Shown piece after piece: positions 5,688 through 14,423 of a DNA stretch of 37,166 nt. The translations under genes and the position numbers were made by a program. Source of the DNA: an uncultured Desulfuromonadales bacterium (GTDB taxonomy: Bacteria; Desulfobacterota; Desulfuromonadia; Desulfuromonadales; Trichloromonadaceae); the NCBI GenBank assembly GCA_945787465.1, contig CALZIZ010000044.1, positions 1-37,166 of the forward strand, given 5' to 3'. Each line of letters starts with the position of its first letter. Positions within the stretch are counted from its first letter, which is position 1. The notes beneath the pieces were generated by a model. The model did not search any database. It had not been told where the DNA came from and saw only the letters and a list, made by a program, of their open reading frames with translations.

Positions 5688-7847
5688 TCAGGGCTCGGAA
5701 CTTGGCCTGCCGAGGTCTCCGCCAAATTTGGCGACCTTGCCAAGTCCGGAAAGAGCAAAAGAGACCAGGTATTCTCGATCCTCAAGCCGGTCGCGCAAGG
5801 TCAGAAAGACGCTCCAGCATTGGGCGCGGTATTCAAGGCTAAGAACGTTTTCCAGCGTGGTGCCGTCTTCGAAATCGTACCGGTACTGGTAATTCAGATA
5901 AACGGGGCGCAGCAGTGCCGTATTGAGAACCCCGCCGAGGTACTCGATTTCGCCCCGGGTAAACCGGTAGTCAAGGGACAGTCCGTTTCCGGCGCCATCC
6001 TCAAGCCCACCCCGGGCGTTGACCGAATTAAAACCGCCTTGGCCGTAAAAAACATCGAAACGGGTATCGAGATCGATATAGCTCCAGGTGGTGGGGCGAA
6101 CCAGGAGTTCGGTGCGCAGGTCCGAAAAGGGGCGCCGCCTGTCAAGAAGGGTGGTGCGGTCCCTTTGGGATTCGCGAATATCGTATTCCTGCGAAAGGCG
6201 CAAATAGAGAAAGTCATGGTAAAGGCGCTCGCCGTTTTCAGGATCGATACGCGCGGTCATTCGGTTGGTCAGGGAATAAGCAAAACGGTTTTCGGGCTCA
6301 ATATTGTCCTGCGCATCAAACTGGGGCAGATGCGCCTGATTCTCATTGGGAACATAGCTGTAGGAAACTTCAGGCTCGATACTGTGGCGGATCTTGCCCC
6401 AATAACGCCCGGGACGGTGAAAAACACGGGAAACTCGGCTCGAAAGGGTCGCGCCCAGATCGTAAATCCCCTCCCGCTCTTGCCCGGGACCCTCCCCCGA
6501 AGCCCAGTAAAGCCGCTCCCGGTAGCCGGCTTCAAGTTCCAGGTCGACCACCCGCCCGGGCTGAAAGACCCCGACAAGGGCCGGACGGATATTGACGCGA
6601 TGCCCCCGGGGCAGCCCGGCAACTGGCTCTCGGCGCCAGAAATAGGTGTAGGTCCCCTCGAGCTCAGTGAAGAGCGAACTGTCCCCAAGACGGGTCCGCA
6701 GAGCATTATAGCTGATTTCAGGCAACCGCTGCAGGGTCTGATCGTTATCCTGCTCAAGGTCCTTGGTGTATTTCAATTGCCCGGTCAGATTGTGCTTGCG
6801 CCAATTGCGACCGAACCGCACCACCGATTCGGCCTTGTCCTTGTTGTATTCTTCGGCGATCTCGCCAAAATCCTCGAAATAATCGCGGCTGCTGACATAC
6901 TCGACATCGGCAGCCATCTGCACCCGGCCTGGCAGGCTCCCCTGGTGGGTCCAGTCAAAGGCATAGCGGTTGTCGGCGTTCTCCAATCCGTTTATGTGAT
7001 AGAGTTTGGCCTGCCCTTCGTTATCCTCGCCGATTATATATCGGTACTCCAGGCCCTTGCCGACCCCGAGGTCGGAGAGGTAATCGAGAAAGAAAGTGGC
7101 ATCCATATTGCGGCCAAGCACCTGGTAATAGGCAAGAGAAAGTTCTGCCCCGCGCTTTTCAGAGTACCCGTAACGCGGCAGCAAAAAACCCGATTCCCGC
7201 TCGGTCTTCACCGGATAGGCCAGGTAAGGCATGTAGAGCACGGGAATGTCGCGCAGGTAGAATAACACGTGCTTGGCCCTGGCGTAGCCACCGAGGGTAA
7301 CATCGAGGCGTTTGGCGCCGAACTTCCAGGCCGGGACATCACCGTCGCAGGTGGTAAAAGCCCCCTCGCTGACCCGGTAATGCAGCTCATCAAACCGCTC
7401 GATACGAGTTCCGGTCATGTGAAAATTGTGTTCCCGGATAAAGACCCGGCCGTTGGTCAGGCTGCCGCTACCTGATTCAAGATGCATGTTGAGCCGATCG
7501 GCGCTCAGGGTGCCTCCGGGCTCGGTGACAAAAACATGCCCTTCGGCCCTTGCAGTACCGGAGGCATCATTCCAGCGAATTTGATCCGAAACCAGAGTCA
7601 CCGCCCCTTTACGCAAGACCACTCCGCCAGAGGCCTGGTAGGTCGCACTGGCCTGGTCAAAGTCGAGCTGGTCAGCCTCAAGGGATACCGGGACGGCACC
7701 GCTGAGGCTTTGCTGGATGGACTGGCCAGCCTCGGAGGGCAGCCCGGGCTTTGCAGCCCCATGCTGGGACTTTTCTGTGTCCTGGGCCTGGGCGCACAGA
7801 ACCGATCCAAACCAGAGCAGGATAAAAATCAGCCAACGAAAAGTCAT
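5688..7847 (-). CDS. lptD: LPS-assembly outer membrane protein LptD
   Basis: LptD is the outer-membrane beta-barrel that, with LptE, inserts lipopolysaccharide into the outer leaflet. The product is 719 residues from the ATG at 7847. It has a signal peptide (about residues 1-21, SVLCAQA/QDT), then an OstA/LptA-like jellyroll (about 40-150: ADQLDFDQASATYQASGGVV and similar repeats). A long barrel follows, with alternating aromatic strands (YRYIIGEDNEG, SYSYVPNENQ, DYRFTRGEIEYLGG). It starts 4 bp after folC, inside the same transcript, and is the last gene before a terminator. An alternative ATG at 7943 would lie inside folC without a signal peptide at its N-terminus, so it was not used. Confidence 0.93.
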   Translation of the reverse strand: MTFRWLIFILLWFGSVLCAQAQDTEKSQHGAAKPGLPSEAGQSIQQSLSGAVPVSLEADQLDFDQASATYQASGGVVLRKGAVTLVSDQIRWNDASGTARAEGHVFVTEPGGTLSADRLNMHLESGSGSLTNGRVFIREHNFHMTGTRIERFDELHYRVSEGAFTTCDGDVPAWKFGAKRLDVTLGGYARAKHVLFYLRDIPVLYMPYLAYPVKTERESGFLLPRYGYSEKRGAELSLAYYQVLGRNMDATFFLDYLSDLGVGKGLEYRYIIGEDNEGQAKLYHINGLENADNRYAFDWTHQGSLPGRVQMAADVEYVSSRDYFEDFGEIAEEYNKDKAESVVRFGRNWRKHNLTGQLKYTKDLEQDNDQTLQRLPEISYNALRTRLGDSSLFTELEGTYTYFWRREPVAGLPRGHRVNIRPALVGVFQPGRVVDLELEAGYRERLYWASGEGPGQEREGIYDLGATLSSRVSRVFHRPGRYWGKIRHSIEPEVSYSYVPNENQAHLPQFDAQDNIEPENRFAYSLTNRMTARIDPENGERLYHDFLYLRLSQEYDIRESQRDRTTLLDRRRPFSDLRTELLVRPTTWSYIDLDTRFDVFYGQGGFNSVNARGGLEDGAGNGLSLDYRFTRGEIEYLGGVLNTALLRPVYLNYQYRYDFEDGTTLENVLSLEYRAQCWSVFLTLRDRLEDREYLVSFALSGLGKVAKFGGDLGRPSSEP

Positions 7848-7851
7848 CGAA

Positions 7852-9144
7852 TCAATCAATCTGCCCGGTTTCACCGGGAGCTTCAGAGAAATGTTCCAGC
7901 AACCACTGCCGCGCGGCACCGACGAGAAACAGCGACCCTGCAACCAGAACGACTTCCCCGGGCCTGCGATCGTTCAGGGCCGCAGCCAGGGCATCGCAAA
8001 CATCGGCAAATATGCTGGAGGCAACATCGTGAAGGCATGCCTGAGCGGCAAGCGCCTCGGGGGCAATGGCCGACTCAACCGGCGGTACCGTGCAATAAAG
8101 GCGGCTGACCAGGGGCAGGACGGGCCCGAGGATATCGGCGAGGCACTTGTCGTCCTTGATCCCGACCACCCAGCGAATGCCTGCTGCTGGCAGTGTTTTC
8201 AGGTAGTCGGCCAGGGCCAGGGCGCCGCCCTGGTTGTGGGCGCCATCGAGCAGAACCTCACCGCGCCCCTGCCACCATTCGAGCCTTCCGGGCCAGCGCA
8301 CCCGGGCCACCCCATCGCGCAGCGCCGGTTCGCCAATCTGCTCCCCCCCCCTGCGCAGCACCATGCAGCAGGCTAGAGCCTGAGACAGGTTCTGCTGCTG
8401 ATGGGCACCGACCAGTCCAGGGCGCAACCCGGCAAGGTTCAGTTCAGCGCTGGAGAAGGAAAAGGTTTCCCCGGTCGCTGTGACAGTGTAATCCCGGCCG
8501 AATACCACCGCAGGGGCCTGCATCTGATCGGCCCTCTCCAGCAGGACCTCGAGCACCTCGGCCGGTTGGCGGCTGATAACGACGGGCACCCCGGGCTTGA
8601 TGATTCCAGCCTTTTCGGCGGCAATAGCCGCCAGGTTTGCGCCCAAGTGCTCTCCATGGTCGAGACAGATCGGGGTGATCAGGCACAGCTCTGGCGAGAC
8701 CGCATTGGTGGCATCGAGGCGTCCGCCCATGCCGACCTCAAGAACCGCGAAATCGACACGCCGGCACCGAAAATATATCAGGGCAAGGGCCGTGGTAAAT
8801 TCGAAGAATGTTGCGGGGATGCCGCCTGACTGACTGCGGACCCTTTCGGTGAGGGCCACCACCTCGGCTTCGCTGATGGGACGACCGTCGACCTGGATCC
8901 GTTCGGTGAAGGAATGCAGGTGGGGCGAGCTGTAATGGCCGACCCGATAGCCGGCCTGCCGGAAGATTTCGGCCAAAGCCGCCGAGACCGAGCCTTTGCC
9001 GTTGGTCCCGGCCACATGCAGGACCCGGTAGTCCTGCTGCGGATTGCCGAGGCGCCCCAGGAGAGCCTGGATATTCTCCAGGCCGAGTTTGATCCCGAAT
9101 TTCTGGAGGCCGTACAGGTAATCCAGGCTTTCCTGGTAGTCCAC
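7852..9144 (-). CDS. folC: bifunctional folylpolyglutamate synthase / dihydrofolate synthase
   Basis: FolC adds glutamate to dihydropteroate and then to folates, using ATP. The 430-residue protein belongs to the Mur ligase family: ATP loop HVAGTNGKGSV at residues 43-53, then SSPHLHSFTERIQ, the GMGGRLDATNAV motif, ITPICLDHGEHLG, and LLDGAHNQGG in the C-terminal half. Translation begins at a GTG (9144) 3 bp after the accD stop, so it is probably translationally coupled. The accD-folC order is shared with many proteobacteria. Confidence 0.94.
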   Translation of the reverse strand: MDYQESLDYLYGLQKFGIKLGLENIQALLGRLGNPQQDYRVLHVAGTNGKGSVSAALAEIFRQAGYRVGHYSSPHLHSFTERIQVDGRPISEAEVVALTERVRSQSGGIPATFFEFTTALALIYFRCRRVDFAVLEVGMGGRLDATNAVSPELCLITPICLDHGEHLGANLAAIAAEKAGIIKPGVPVVISRQPAEVLEVLLERADQMQAPAVVFGRDYTVTATGETFSFSSAELNLAGLRPGLVGAHQQQNLSQALACCMVLRRGGEQIGEPALRDGVARVRWPGRLEWWQGRGEVLLDGAHNQGGALALADYLKTLPAAGIRWVVGIKDDKCLADILGPVLPLVSRLYCTVPPVESAIAPEALAAQACLHDVASSIFADVCDALAAALNDRRPGEVVLVAGSLFLVGAARQWLLEHFSEAPGETGQID

Positions 9145-9147
9145 GCC

Positions 9148-9996
9148 TCAGCTCTTGGTAAAGATGCGCAAGATCTGCGACAGGCGCTGCTTCATTTCCT
9201 GTCGCCGGACGATCATGTCGACCATACCGTGTTCGAGCAGGTATTCCGAGCGCTGGAACCCCTCGGGGAGGGTCTGACGGATGGTCTGCTCGATGACCCG
9301 GGGGCCGGCAAACCCGATCAGGGCGCGAGGCTCGGCCATGTTGATGTCGCCAAGCATGGCAAAAGAGGCCGTGACCCCGCCGGTAGTCGGATCGGTGAGT
9401 ACGGAAATAAATGGCAGACCGGCAGCCTTGAGCTTGGCCAGGGCGGCGCCGGTTTTGGCCATCTGCATCAGCGAAAGGATACTCTCCTGCATCCGGGCGC
9501 CGCCTGAAGAAGAAAAGATAATAACCGGCATGCGCTTTTCCAGGCCGGCCTCGATGGCGCGGGTGATCTTCTCGCCGACCACCGACCCCATGCTGCCGCC
9601 CATAAAGCCGAAATCGAAAACGGCCACAGCCACGGGCAACCCGTCGATGGCCCCCTCGCCACAGATCACCGCATCACCGCCGCCACTCTTCTTCACCGCT
9701 GCCTTGATCCGGTCTTTATACTTTTTTGAGTCCTTGAACTCAAGAAAGTCGACCGATTCCATATCGCTATCGGCTTCGACAAAGGAGCCTTCGTCGAGCA
9801 CCAGGGCAATGCGCTCACGAGCACTGATCCTGAAGTGGTAATCGCACTTGGGGCAGACGTTGAGGTTTCGCTCTATTTCCTTGGTGTAAATAATTTCATT
9901 GCAGTTCTTGCACTTGATCCAAAGCCCCTCGGGCATCTGCACCTGCTTCTTTTCAACGGACGCAATCGGTGCCTTCGATTTTTTAAACCAGGCCAT
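9148..9996 (-). CDS. accD: acetyl-CoA carboxylase carboxyltransferase subunit beta
   Basis: AccD with AccA transfers the carboxyl group from carboxybiotin to acetyl-CoA, giving malonyl-CoA for fatty acid synthesis. The 282-residue product carries the bacterial zinc ribbon (Cys29, Cys32, Cys48, Cys51), followed by the crotonase-like carboxyltransferase domain with SGGARMQE and [14 protein letters not shown]. Length and motifs are normal. It lies 35 bp after the MBL-fold gene and 3 bp before folC. A separate accA is not in the window. Confidence 0.96.
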   Translation of the reverse strand: MAWFKKSKAPIASVEKKQVQMPEGLWIKCKNCNEIIYTKEIERNLNVCPKCDYHFRISARERIALVLDEGSFVEADSDMESVDFLEFKDSKKYKDRIKAAVKKSGGGDAVICGEGAIDGLPVAVAVFDFGFMGGSMGSVVGEKITRAIEAGLEKRMPVIIFSSSGGARMQESILSLMQMAKTGAALAKLKAAGLPFISVLTDPTTGGVTASFAMLGDINMAEPRALIGFAGPRVIEQTIRQTLPEGFQRSEYLLEHGMVDMIVRRQEMKQRLSQILRIFTKS

Positions 9997-10031
9997 ATCC
10001 TTACCTCATTGTAGGGGGCTGCCGACGAGTG

Positions 10032-10796
10032 TCAGAAGTGGAATTCTTCGCCGCCCCGCAGAATCTGTAGACGATGGTCCCCAAGTTCACTCAGTTCCCG
10101 GCTGATCTCATCGAGAAACTGAGCCTTCAGGTGGAGAATTTTAACGGGGAGCTGCTCCCGGCCGAGTTTGGCCAACTCCCCCTGCAACATGGCCGGAGTT
10201 AAATGACCGCTGGTCTCGGCAAGTTTATGCAGGCGGTTGGGAAAGGTTGTCTCCACAAAAGCAGCCTTGAGTTCGGCGCCTTCTCTGCCGAGTTGCCAAA
10301 GCGCATCGGTAGGTCCGGTATCTCCAGAAAAAAGCACAGCCGACCCTTCATGGCAAAGGCGATAAGCGGCAGAAAAAACGGGATGATTGGTCTGCGCCCA
10401 GCGCACTTGAAGTCCGCCGATCTCGACCTCGTTGCCAACCGGCAATTCAACGAACACCAAGGCGGGAGACCGGGTATCGGGAAGCCTGGTGAAATCGGGC
10501 CAGACTTCATCATTGAACACATGGCGGCGCAGGGTTTGCAAAACCGGCCCAGGCGCCCAGACCCGCACCGGCTCTGTGCGCAGGGTGAAAACATTGTCGA
10601 CCAGAAACGCCAGGTCGGCCATATGATCGAGGTGCGCATGGGTCAGCAGAACGTCGCTGATCGCAACCTGTCCATCAAGACTGAGCGCCGCGGCGACATT
10701 GCCTGCGTCGAGCAACACGGATCCGTTGATCAGCATGCTGCTGGTACGGTGGTCAGGAAACTTGGAGCCGGAACTGCCGAGCACCCGGATTTTCAT
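10032..10796 (-). CDS. MBL-fold metallo-hydrolase (RNase Z / class II cyclic-nucleotide phosphodiesterase-like)
   Basis: The 254-residue protein starts at the ATG at 10796 (MKIRVLGSSGSK), preceded by GGAGGGG; an in-frame start at 10877 overlaps trpA and lacks homology-like sequence. The metal-binding HAHLDHM motif is near residues 53-59. LFSGDTGPTD and SGHLTP supply later ligands. The N-terminal GSSGS and the overall layout resemble RNase Z and class II cAMP phosphodiesterases, but the substrate cannot be decided. Its place between trpA and accD, 37 and 35 bp from each, indicates cotranscription rather than a tryptophan role. Confidence 0.8.
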   Translation of the reverse strand: MKIRVLGSSGSKFPDHRTSSMLINGSVLLDAGNVAAALSLDGQVAISDVLLTHAHLDHMADLAFLVDNVFTLRTEPVRVWAPGPVLQTLRRHVFNDEVWPDFTRLPDTRSPALVFVELPVGNEVEIGGLQVRWAQTNHPVFSAAYRLCHEGSAVLFSGDTGPTDALWQLGREGAELKAAFVETTFPNRLHKLAETSGHLTPAMLQGELAKLGREQLPVKILHLKAQFLDEISRELSELGDHRLQILRGGEEFHF

Positions 10797-10833
10797 TGCC
10801 CCTCCGGCATAGCCGCCCGGGCGCCGACTGGCA

Positions 10834-11640
10834 TCAGGAGGCCCTTCCCTGGGCAGCACGCTTAAGGGAACTGACAAAGGCGCGAACCTGGCCGATCAGT
10901 TCGGTCGACTGCCCGTAGGCCTCAACGATCTTGACCAGCGCACTGCCCACCACCACGGCGTCGGCGAGTTGTCCCACCGCCGCTGCGGAAGCCGGCGAAG
11001 AAATACCGAATCCGATTGCCACCGGGACCGGGCTCAACTCACGGACCTGGCCCACCGCGGCCTCTATGGCACCGGCATCGATCTGCTGCGTTCCGGTCAC
11101 GCCGGTCATCGAGACATAGTAGACAAAACCCTCAGCATCGGCGACCAGCCGTGCCATGCGCTCCACGGGCGTGGTCGGTGAAACCAGGGTGATCAGGTCG
11201 ATGCCGCCCTTGCGCAAAAAGCCCTGAATTTCGCCGGCCTCTTCAGGGGGTAAATCGACCAGCAACAAGCCGTCGACCCCTGCCGCTGCGGCATCTGCAG
11301 CAAAAGATTCAGGGCCATAGCTGAAGATCGGGTTGTAGTAGCCCATCAGCACAATGGGCACATTGGTATGCGTCCTGATGCGGCCGACCATCTCCAGAAC
11401 CCCGGCCAGGGTTGTCCCCGCCGCCAGCGCCCGCTCGGAAGCGGCCTGAATGGTCGGACCGTCGGCCATGGGATCCGAGAAGGGAAACCCGAGTTCGATG
11501 ATGTCGGCCCCGGCATCAACCAGGGCATGGATGATCGCCTCGGTGGTTTCCAGATTCGGGTCACCGGCGGTGATAAACGGAATCAGCCCCGTCTCACCCA
11601 GGCTCTGCAATCGCTCGAAGGTCGCCTTGATGCGTCCCAT
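10834..11640 (-). CDS. trpA: tryptophan synthase alpha subunit
   Basis: TrpA cleaves indole-3-glycerol phosphate to indole, which is channelled to TrpB. The product is 268 residues from the ATG at 11640, preceded by AGAGGT. Catalytic Glu49 (in IIELGFPFSDP) and Asp60 fall at the same numbers as in E. coli. The phosphate-binding stretch AIGFGISSP is present. Unusually, trpA is not next to trpB: a helicase, an SRPBCC protein and a uracil-DNA glycosylase (about 2.8 kb) lie between them. Confidence 0.96.
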   Translation of the reverse strand: MGRIKATFERLQSLGETGLIPFITAGDPNLETTEAIIHALVDAGADIIELGFPFSDPMADGPTIQAASERALAAGTTLAGVLEMVGRIRTHTNVPIVLMGYYNPIFSYGPESFAADAAAAGVDGLLLVDLPPEEAGEIQGFLRKGGIDLITLVSPTTPVERMARLVADAEGFVYYVSMTGVTGTQQIDAGAIEAAVGQVRELSPVPVAIGFGISSPASAAAVGQLADAVVVGSALVKIVEAYGQSTELIGQVRAFVSSLKRAAQGRAS

Positions 11641-11697
11641 GATTTTACCTCTATATCGACAAGAATTCTGCAAGCTTAATAAAACGCCCGGCCCTTT

Positions 11698-12378
11698 TCA
11701 ACCGTTTTCTCCCTCGGCGAGGGCCCGGGCCTGATCCAGCAGCCGAAGAAACATCTCGGGAACAATGCGCCCGGTCTGCACGTTGTAGCGGCTGGTATGA
11801 TAGCTGGCGACCAGCCAGGGCCCGCCCTGTAATCGGTAGGCGGCGCCGTGGGCGAAGGGATAATCGGCAAGACGCCCAATCCTCCCATCGTCCTTGAGGT
11901 GGCGAAGATAACTGGTGAAGGCTCCCTGGCCCAGCAGGATGACCACCTTGAGCCGAGGCAGGCTGGCGAGTTCTTCGGCGAGATAGGGCCTGCAGTTGGC
12001 AAACTCGGCGGCCGTTGGTTTATTCTCGGGTGGCAGACACTTAACGGCATTGCTGATGTAAAGGTCGCTCAGTTGCAGGCCGTCGGCGGCATGTTCGACC
12101 AGCGGCTGGCTGGCAAAACCGGCCTGGTGGAGCAGCGGGTACATGAAATCTCCGGCACCGTCACCGGTAAAAGGACGCCCCGTCCGGTTGGCCCCATGGG
12201 CCCCTGGAGCCAGGCCCACCAGGCAGATCCGCGCCATCGAGTCACCAAAGCCCGGCACCGGTGCGTTCCAGTAATCCTCTCGGCTCAGGCCCTTGCGCGG
12301 CGCCAGCTCGGCCATACACCTCACCAGCCGTTGGCACTTCCGGCAGCCGGTCAGGCCCCGAACCTCTGCACCGAGCAT
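11698..12378 (-). CDS. family 5 uracil-DNA glycosylase (UdgB-type)
   Basis: The enzyme excises uracil and related damaged bases from DNA at the start of base-excision repair. The 226-residue protein has N-terminal cysteines (CRKCQRLVRC) and a later Cys that suit the Fe-S cluster of family 4/5 enzymes. The motif 1 region is GLAPGAHGANRTGRPFTGDG, the family 5 form rather than the GEAPG of family 4, and motif 2 is YHTSRYNVQTG. The ATG at 12378 is adjacent to the SRPBCC stop, so the two are translationally coupled. It belongs to a block inserted between trpB and trpA. Confidence 0.87.
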   Translation of the reverse strand: MLGAEVRGLTGCRKCQRLVRCMAELAPRKGLSREDYWNAPVPGFGDSMARICLVGLAPGAHGANRTGRPFTGDGAGDFMYPLLHQAGFASQPLVEHAADGLQLSDLYISNAVKCLPPENKPTAAEFANCRPYLAEELASLPRLKVVILLGQGAFTSYLRHLKDDGRIGRLADYPFAHGAAYRLQGGPWLVASYHTSRYNVQTGRIVPEMFLRLLDQARALAEGENG

Positions 12379-12379
12379 T

Positions 12380-12907
12380 TTATTGCTGCTCCTTGGCTGC
12401 TGGTGGCGCAGGTTGTTCCATAAAAGCCATTAATCGCTCGAGCACCAGACGGTGATATTTACTGAATTCCTCTTTGCCGGTAAAACGAGCCATAAACGCC
12501 TGAGGTCCCAGAATTCGGCTGGAGATGCTCACCAGGGCGCCGCCACCGGTCGGCTCGATCCTGACCTCGGTCATGGTCGAACTGCCAAGCACGCCGGGCC
12601 GCGACCAGGCAAACCTGTGTGGAGCTACGACCCCGGCCACATGGGCAGGTTGCCTCTCCGGGGTTCCCTTGAGAATCAGATGCAGGGCCGCCCCCTGCTG
12701 CAAACCAGGCTCCAGCCGGGCCTCCTGCACACCCGGCCACCAGCCGGGCCACTGTTCCACGGCCGTCAGCGCCTGCCAGATCGTCTCCGGTGTCTGCCCG
12801 ATATTCAAGGAGTCCGAAACATCAAAGGTGCTTGAGCGGGTGGTGGCCATCATCACCCCGAAAGCGATCCCCAGAGCCAGCAGCAGGACAACAAGTTTCT
12901 TAAGCAT
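12380..12907 (-). CDS. SRPBCC-family (polyketide cyclase/START-like) protein with N-terminal membrane anchor
   Basis: The 175-residue protein begins with a hydrophobic segment (about residues 4-22), either a signal peptide or a single anchor. An SRPBCC ligand-binding fold follows: DSLNIGQTPETIWQALTAVEQWPGWWPGV is the usual start of this family, with a C-terminal helix near residues 145-168. No catalytic residues define a reaction; such proteins bind hydrophobic ligands. It overlaps the ribosome-binding region of the downstream glycosylase gene. The 135 bp upstream belongs to a repeat-like stretch. Confidence 0.7.
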   Translation of the reverse strand: MLKKLVVLLLALGIAFGVMMATTRSSTFDVSDSLNIGQTPETIWQALTAVEQWPGWWPGVQEARLEPGLQQGAALHLILKGTPERQPAHVAGVVAPHRFAWSRPGVLGSSTMTEVRIEPTGGGALVSISSRILGPQAFMARFTGKEEFSKYHRLVLERLMAFMEQPAPPAAKEQQ

Positions 12908-12944
12908 AACCTTCTCCCGAGAAAGGCGAGTGCCCCGGGCGGTT

Positions 12945-13165
12945 CATCCTGTCTGCGCTGCGCCTCGTTGACTTAGCGCAGGCCAGGCCTGCGTCGGAGC
13001 GCCTTGACACCAGGCAAATTGCCTCAGGATTATTTAACACGCCTACCCACTAGGGACACAAGTACAGACGGGCGAAAGTCCGTTGCTGGATTCGGTCGCC
13101 GCTGCATCCCGACCCGCTGCGTTGCTCGGCGGTTGAATATGGCTCAATATTCTCCCTTCATCGTG
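12945..13165. repeat. probable interspersed repeat between the SRPBCC and helicase genes
   Basis: The stretch is unlike coding sequence nearby. It contains a perfect inverted repeat GCAGGCC-A-GGCCTGC (near 12981-12995), CTGCGCCTCGTTGAC and its variant GAGCGCCTTGACAC, and GCATCCCGACCCGCTGCGTTGCTCGGCGGTTGAATATGGCTC-type sequence that resembles dispersed repeats known from proteobacterial genomes. It supplies the last 35 or so codons of the helicase ORF. Only one copy is visible here, so repetition elsewhere in the genome is inferred. Confidence 0.4.
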
Positions 13166-14365
13166 ACCGCCGGCCTTTTCGGGCACCGGAGCCTTTTTGC
13201 GCGGCGCACTGCGTTTGTACTGCCAGCAGAAGTCGTCCTCGGCAGGGAAGAGGCTGGGGATTTTGCGACCGATGAACTCTTCGATATCGCCAAGATAATA
13301 GACCGTATCTTCATCGGCAAATGAGATCGCTTTGCCGCCGGCGCCAGCCCGGGCCGTGCGCCCGATGCGGTGGACATAATCGTCAGAATCCTGGGGCAGA
13401 TCATAATTCACCACGTGGGTCACCCCTTCGATGTGAATCCCCCTTGAAGCCACATCGGTGGCCACCAGCATCGTCAGGCGGCCTTCCTTGAAGTCGTCAA
13501 GGATGCGCATGCGCTTTTTCTGGGGAATGTCCCCGGAGATGACGGCGGCCTTGAAGGCGTTGGCCTTTAGCCGCTCGGTAAGATGCTCTGCCTCTTTTTT
13601 GGTATTGACGAAGATCAGAACCCTCTCGGTTTCGGCTTCCTTTTTCAACAACCCCAGCAGCAGGGGAAACTTCTCCCGCCGCGAGGCGTGGTACAGCACC
13701 TGGTCGATCTTTTCGGCGGTGACCTGCTCGGGTTCGATCTGCACCTTTTCAGCCAGATCCATGAACTCGTAGGCCATCTCCATCACTCGGGGTGAGAGGG
13801 TCGCCGAGAAGAGCATGGTCTGGCGCTTTTCAAAGGACGGCAGCTTGCGCAACAGGTAGCGCAGGTCCTTAATGAACCCCATATCAAACATCCGGTCGGC
13901 CTCGTCAATGATCACGGCCTCGATCGACGACAGGGAAAAAACCCGCTGCTTGAAATAATCGATCAAACGCCCGGGCGTGGCGACTATAACGTCCACCCCC
14001 TTTTGCAGCGCCTGGCGTTGCTTTTCGTAATCGACACCGCCGAAGATCGGCTGGATCACCAGCGGGCAATGAGCGCCAAGACCTTTGGCCTCCTCGCAGA
14101 TCTGCACCACCAACTCCCTGGTGGGGGCCATAATCAAGGCACGGGGATTGGCGCCGGTCCGCTTTTCTCCAGCCAACAGACGTGCGAAAAGCGAGATCAG
14201 AAAGGCCGCGGTTTTGCCGGTCCCCGTCTGCGCCTGGGCAGCGACATCCTTGCCCTGCAGGGCCAGCGGAATCGACTCCTGCTGAACCGGGGTCAGTTCG
14301 ACAAAGCCCGTCTGTTCGATTCCTTTAAGAACCGCTTCAGGCAGACTTAGTTCGGTGAATTTCAT
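13043..14365 (-). CDS. DEAD-box ATP-dependent RNA helicase (RhlE/RhlB-like)
   Basis: The protein unwinds short RNA duplexes in ribosome assembly or RNA turnover. The 440 residues include a Q motif (FVELTPVQQESIPL), Walker A AQTGTGKT (45-52), PTREL, DEAD (154-157), SAT (187-189), and HRIGRTAR (332-339). AAAGGA precedes the ATG at 14365. The core ends near residue 400 with a short basic stretch (KRSAPRKKAPVPEK). The remaining residues, from about 404, are encoded by the repeat-like DNA at 13043-13156 and look acquired. The subfamily symbol is not certain. The gene lies between trpB and trpA. Confidence 0.93.
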   Translation of the reverse strand: MKFTELSLPEAVLKGIEQTGFVELTPVQQESIPLALQGKDVAAQAQTGTGKTAAFLISLFARLLAGEKRTGANPRALIMAPTRELVVQICEEAKGLGAHCPLVIQPIFGGVDYEKQRQALQKGVDVIVATPGRLIDYFKQRVFSLSSIEAVIIDEADRMFDMGFIKDLRYLLRKLPSFEKRQTMLFSATLSPRVMEMAYEFMDLAEKVQIEPEQVTAEKIDQVLYHASRREKFPLLLGLLKKEAETERVLIFVNTKKEAEHLTERLKANAFKAAVISGDIPQKKRMRILDDFKEGRLTMLVATDVASRGIHIEGVTHVVNYDLPQDSDDYVHRIGRTARAGAGGKAISFADEDTVYYLGDIEEFIGRKIPSLFPAEDDFCWQYKRSAPRKKAPVPEKAGGHDEGRILSHIQPPSNAAGRDAAATESSNGLSPVCTCVPSG

Positions 14366-14383
14366 AAGGTCCTTTCGTCAAAA

Positions 14384-14401
14384 GGGCTCAGGCGTCAGCC
14401 C
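14384..14401 (-). terminator. weak terminator-like hairpin between trpB and the helicase gene
   Basis: GGGCT-GACGCCTG-AGCCC makes a 5-bp stem followed by TTTTG on the minus strand, immediately before the helicase ribosome-binding site. It is weak and may only attenuate read-through from the trp genes into the inserted block. Confidence 0.3.
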
Positions 14402-14423
14402 ATGCAGACTGATTCCTGACACC

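Noticed and set aside
5613-7265. A 550-codon open frame on the plus strand
   Set aside because: It is wholly antisense to lptD, its translation has no recognisable motif, and it is the usual mirror of a GC-rich gene.
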